Part shown: in pieces, positions 61,914-64,000 of the stretch
How positions within the stretch are numbered: position 1 is the stretch's first letter
Layout: each line of letters opens with the position of its first letter
Source: Euzebya pacifica
GTDB taxonomy: Bacteria; Actinomycetota; Nitriliruptoria; Euzebyales; Euzebyaceae
Assembly (NCBI RefSeq): GCF_003344865.1
Contig: NZ_CP031165.1
Location: forward strand, 2,237,910-2,301,909
Direction of reading: 5' to 3'
DNA length: 64,000 nt
Made by a program: the position numbers and the translations under genes
The notes under the pieces: model-generated
The model's input: the letters and a program-made list of their open reading frames with translations, nothing else
Told to the model about the DNA's origin: nothing
Databases searched by the model: none

Positions 61914-62780
61914 ATGACCCAGACACCCACACCCAGCGTCACCCCCCCTCGGGGGGGTGACGTCCCCGAACACGGCATCACGCAAGGGGACACTGCCGCG
62001 ACGCTTGCGGGAGAACCGCAAGCAGCCTCGTCGGACAACGCGCTGTGGCCGGTGGCCGTCGTCGTGGTCCTCGTCGCGGTCGCCGTCCAGCTGATGAGCT
62101 ATGCGTTTCCTCCCTATATTGTCCCCCCCGTGCCCGAGATCGTTGTCGCGCTCGGTGAGGTCTTCGCTGAGTACGGCAGCGACATGGTGGACTCGATCAT
62201 CCGGTTCGTCATCGCCATTCTGGCGGCAATGTTTGGTGGCTGGATCATCGGTCTCTTGATGAGCCTCCAACGCACGATCGGCCGGCTCGGCGAGGCGTTC
62301 TTCAGGCTTGTCCTGGCCACACCGGCACTCTCGATCATGGTGTTCGCGGTCCTGTGGTTCCGCGGCATCGAGCTTCGCATCTTCTTCGTGGCCTTCACGT
62401 TGGCCGTGCCCTTCTACGTGATCGCGGTGTACGAGGCCGTCAAAGGCCTCGACCGCGGCCTGGTGGATGCCGTCCAGCAGTTCCGGCCCACGCGGTGGCA
62501 AATGCTGCGATTGGTGCTGATCCCCTACACGGTGTCCCACCTGATCTTGACCACCAAGTCCATTGCCTCCTTCACGCTCCGGATCATCGTGTTCGCGGAG
62601 GTGATCGCGGCAACGTCTGGTGTGGGCAGCGCGATCGTGGAGGCCCAGGCCAACTTCCGAACTGATCGCATCTTCGCGTGGACCGTGATCCTCGTGGCGT
62701 TCAGCTTCGTCATGCTGGCCACCGTTGACCGCCTTGAACGCGCACTGCTGAAGTGGCGACCGGAGAACTCAATCGGATGA
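61914..62780 (+). CDS. ABC permease, SsuC/TauC type
   Basis: A 288-residue permease with a 40-residue cytoplasmic leader, about six helices, and the coupling loop DAVQQFRPTRWQMLRLVLIPYTVSHLI. It pairs as a homodimer with the following ATPase. Starts 13 bases after the binding-protein stop. The first codons contain a perfect inverted repeat (61937-61962). Confidence 0.9.
   Translation: MTQTPTPSVTPPRGGDVPEHGITQGDTAATLAGEPQAASSDNALWPVAVVVVLVAVAVQLMSYAFPPYIVPPVPEIVVALGEVFAEYGSDMVDSIIRFVIAILAAMFGGWIIGLLMSLQRTIGRLGEAFFRLVLATPALSIMVFAVLWFRGIELRIFFVAFTLAVPFYVIAVYEAVKGLDRGLVDAVQQFRPTRWQMLRLVLIPYTVSHLILTTKSIASFTLRIIVFAEVIAATSGVGSAIVEAQANFRTDRIFAWTVILVAFSFVMLATVDRLERALLKWRPENSIG
61937..61962 (+). promoter_or_regulatory. 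Strong hairpin at the start of the permease gene
   Basis: A 12-bp inverted repeat with seven C then seven G around a TC centre lies between permease codons 8 and 17. As mRNA it would form a very stable stem close to the start codon. It could damp permease translation relative to the binding protein. Confidence 0.5.
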
Positions 62781-63586
62781 CCAACCCTTCAAAATCAAAC
62801 GCCGTCTCGCTGACTGACGTCGCGGTGCGCTTCGGCGACGTGACCGCTGTCGAGGGGTTGTCCTTTGACGTGCGAACCGGTGAACGGGTGGCCATCCTCG
62901 GCAGAACCGGCGCCGGCAAGTCAACGGTCCTGAACCTCGTCGTTGGCAACTTGGCTCCGGCGTCTGGTCAGGTCCGCGTCGTAGGGCTTGACCCCGTTGG
63001 GGACGCGGACGCGATGCAGGGCCGCCTCGCAATGGCCTTCCAGAGCCCGCAACTCCTGCCGTGGCGGACCGCACTGAACAACGTCACCCTCGGCTTGGAG
63101 GTGCTCGGCATTTCCAAGAACGAACGTACCGACCGGGCCACACGATGGCTGGAGCGGGTTCATCTGGAGGACGCACTGGACCGGTACCCCGCACAACTCT
63201 CAGGGGGAATGGCGCAACGGGTCTCCCTGGCCCGGGCTTTCGCCATCGATCCGGACCTCGTCCTGCTCGACGAGAGCTTCTCTGCGCTGGACGAAGTGAC
63301 ATCGGCTGCTCTGCGCAGCGACTTCGTGGAGCTGGCTGAGCAGGCGGAGCAGAGTGCGCTGATCGTCACCCACAACATCCAGGAGGCCTTCGAGGTCGCG
63401 CACAGAGTCTTGGTCCTTGCTCGACCGGCCAAATGCGTAGGGGAGTTCATCACCGCCGAACACGACCTCGAAGACCCCAGCGTCATGTCTGCGCTCCGCG
63501 AGTCGGTGCGAGGCCTGATGGAACAGGACGCGTCGGCCCGCAACGACGAGCAGGAACGTCGGGCCAGCCCGGTTTCCCGCAACTGA
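62777..63586 (+). CDS. ABC ATPase, SsuB/TauB type
   Basis: A 269-residue nucleotide-binding subunit: Walker A GRTGAGKST, Q-loop FQSPQLLPWRT, signature LSGGMAQRVSLARAF, Walker B LVLLDESFSALD, H-loop VTHNIQEAF. It overlaps the permease by 4 bases (ATGA). With the two upstream genes it forms a complete importer. Confidence 0.93.
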   Translation: MTNPSKSNAVSLTDVAVRFGDVTAVEGLSFDVRTGERVAILGRTGAGKSTVLNLVVGNLAPASGQVRVVGLDPVGDADAMQGRLAMAFQSPQLLPWRTALNNVTLGLEVLGISKNERTDRATRWLERVHLEDALDRYPAQLSGGMAQRVSLARAFAIDPDLVLLDESFSALDEVTSAALRSDFVELAEQAEQSALIVTHNIQEAFEVAHRVLVLARPAKCVGEFITAEHDLEDPSVMSALRESVRGLMEQDASARNDEQERRASPVSRN

Positions 63587-63609
63587 GAACATCGACGAAA
63601 GGACCCATC

Positions 63610-64000
63610 ATGGGCGCACTACTTGGACTCGGACTCACCCATTACCCCGGATTTGCCGTCCCGGACAAGAAGATGGCCGATCTCTTCCGCTGGACGTTGG
63701 AGGACCCTGACATGCCGCCGGAGGCCGCGGACCCGCAGTCCTGGCCGGAGGCTGCCCGCCGTGAGATGGGCGACGACGGGGGGACCGCGGCCGCTGCGGC
63801 ACACCGCGCCGCGGTCTTTGGCCACGTGGACCGGTTGCACGAACAACTTCGGGAGTTCAACCCCGACGTGGTGGTCGTGTGGGGTGACGACCAGTACGAG
63901 AACTTCACCGAAGACATCATCCCCGCCTTCTGTGTGTTGGCCTACGACAACGTACGAGCACGACCGTGGTCCCACCGTGGCGGGGAGAACATCTGGGGAG
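63610..64000 (+). CDS. LigB-type extradiol dioxygenase family protein, partial at right edge
   Basis: The first 130 residues of a gene leaving the window. ATG with AAAGGA upstream. LGLGLTHYPGFAVPD at the N-terminus and DVVVVWGDDQYENFTEDIIPAFCV are typical of class III (LigB-like) non-heme Fe(II) extradiol dioxygenases. The first iron ligand is probably the H in THYPG. It would open the catechol ring formed by the upstream enzymes. Confidence 0.75.
   Translation, partial: MGALLGLGLTHYPGFAVPDKKMADLFRWTLEDPDMPPEAADPQSWPEAARREMGDDGGTAAAAAHRAAVFGHVDRLHEQLREFNPDVVVVWGDDQYENFTEDIIPAFCVLAYDNVRARPWSHRGGENIWG

Noticed and set aside
1-64000. CRISPR array or known defence system
   Set aside because: No regularly spaced 25-40-bp repeats with unique spacers were seen, and no cas, restriction-modification or toxin-antitoxin proteins were recognised.

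Overview
The window is very GC-rich DNA with dense, nearly gap-free coding on both strands, many GTG starts, several apparently leaderless genes, and two large secreted proteins carrying cell-wall-binding repeat 2 (CWB2) domains. This fits a deep-branching actinobacterium, most likely of the Nitriliruptoria/Euzebya type. That placement is inferred from gene content and composition, not from a marker gene.

Layout. 1-20 kb is mostly chromosomal: the end of der, two CWB2 cell-surface proteins, a USP-DUF389 membrane fusion next to a ferritin-like/VIT1 metal transporter, a secreted GH92 mannosidase, pnuC and a nadR-like gene (NAD precursor uptake and use), an RsmC/RlmG-type rRNA methyltransferase, and a divergent XRE-cupin regulator/aminotransferase pair sharing an inverted-repeat operator. 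20-26 kb is a complete five-gene oligopeptide-type ABC operon (dppABCDF order) plus a GNAT enzyme. 26-39 kb holds engB, a secreted alpha/beta hydrolase, a DUF445 protein, a HAD phosphatase, a thioesterase, an actinobacterial-type glycogen synthase, a MarR-MFS efflux pair, a LysM-transglycosylase, and a signalling cassette in which one membrane histidine kinase is flanked by two paralogous REC-EAL proteins. 40-46 kb is a beta-glucoside utilisation operon (LacI, binding protein, two permeases, GH1) with two LacI-type operators upstream of lacI. 47.8-51.6 kb is a second sugar ABC operon, also without an ATPase gene, ending in a decayed SMP-30/gluconolactonase fragment.

46.4-53.8 kb is a mosaic of integration scars. 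It contains three partial copies of a tRNA-Pro 3' half (two with their terminator), three 12-bp-spaced TGACAC direct-repeat pairs resembling integrase arm sites, a tandem lipoprotein family with two intact and decayed or truncated copies, and a truncated IS256-family transposase fused onto one of these remnants. No complete tRNA and no integrase are visible.

53.8-64 kb looks like an acquired aromatic-catabolism island. It has a TetR regulator, a transglutaminase-like gene and a CoA-transferase that each carry an apparent one-base frameshift, an IS21-like relic, and then a tight operon: Rieske dioxygenase alpha and beta, SDR dihydrodiol-type dehydrogenase, a complete TauABC/SsuABC-type ABC importer, and the start of a LigB-type extradiol dioxygenase that runs off the window. 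Together these suggest uptake of an aromatic acid, ring dihydroxylation, rearomatisation and ring cleavage.

I see no CRISPR array, defence system or complete phage. The least explained element is a tandem pair of long, mutually covarying hairpins just upstream of pnuC. Both form cleaner helices as RNA in the pnuC sense.
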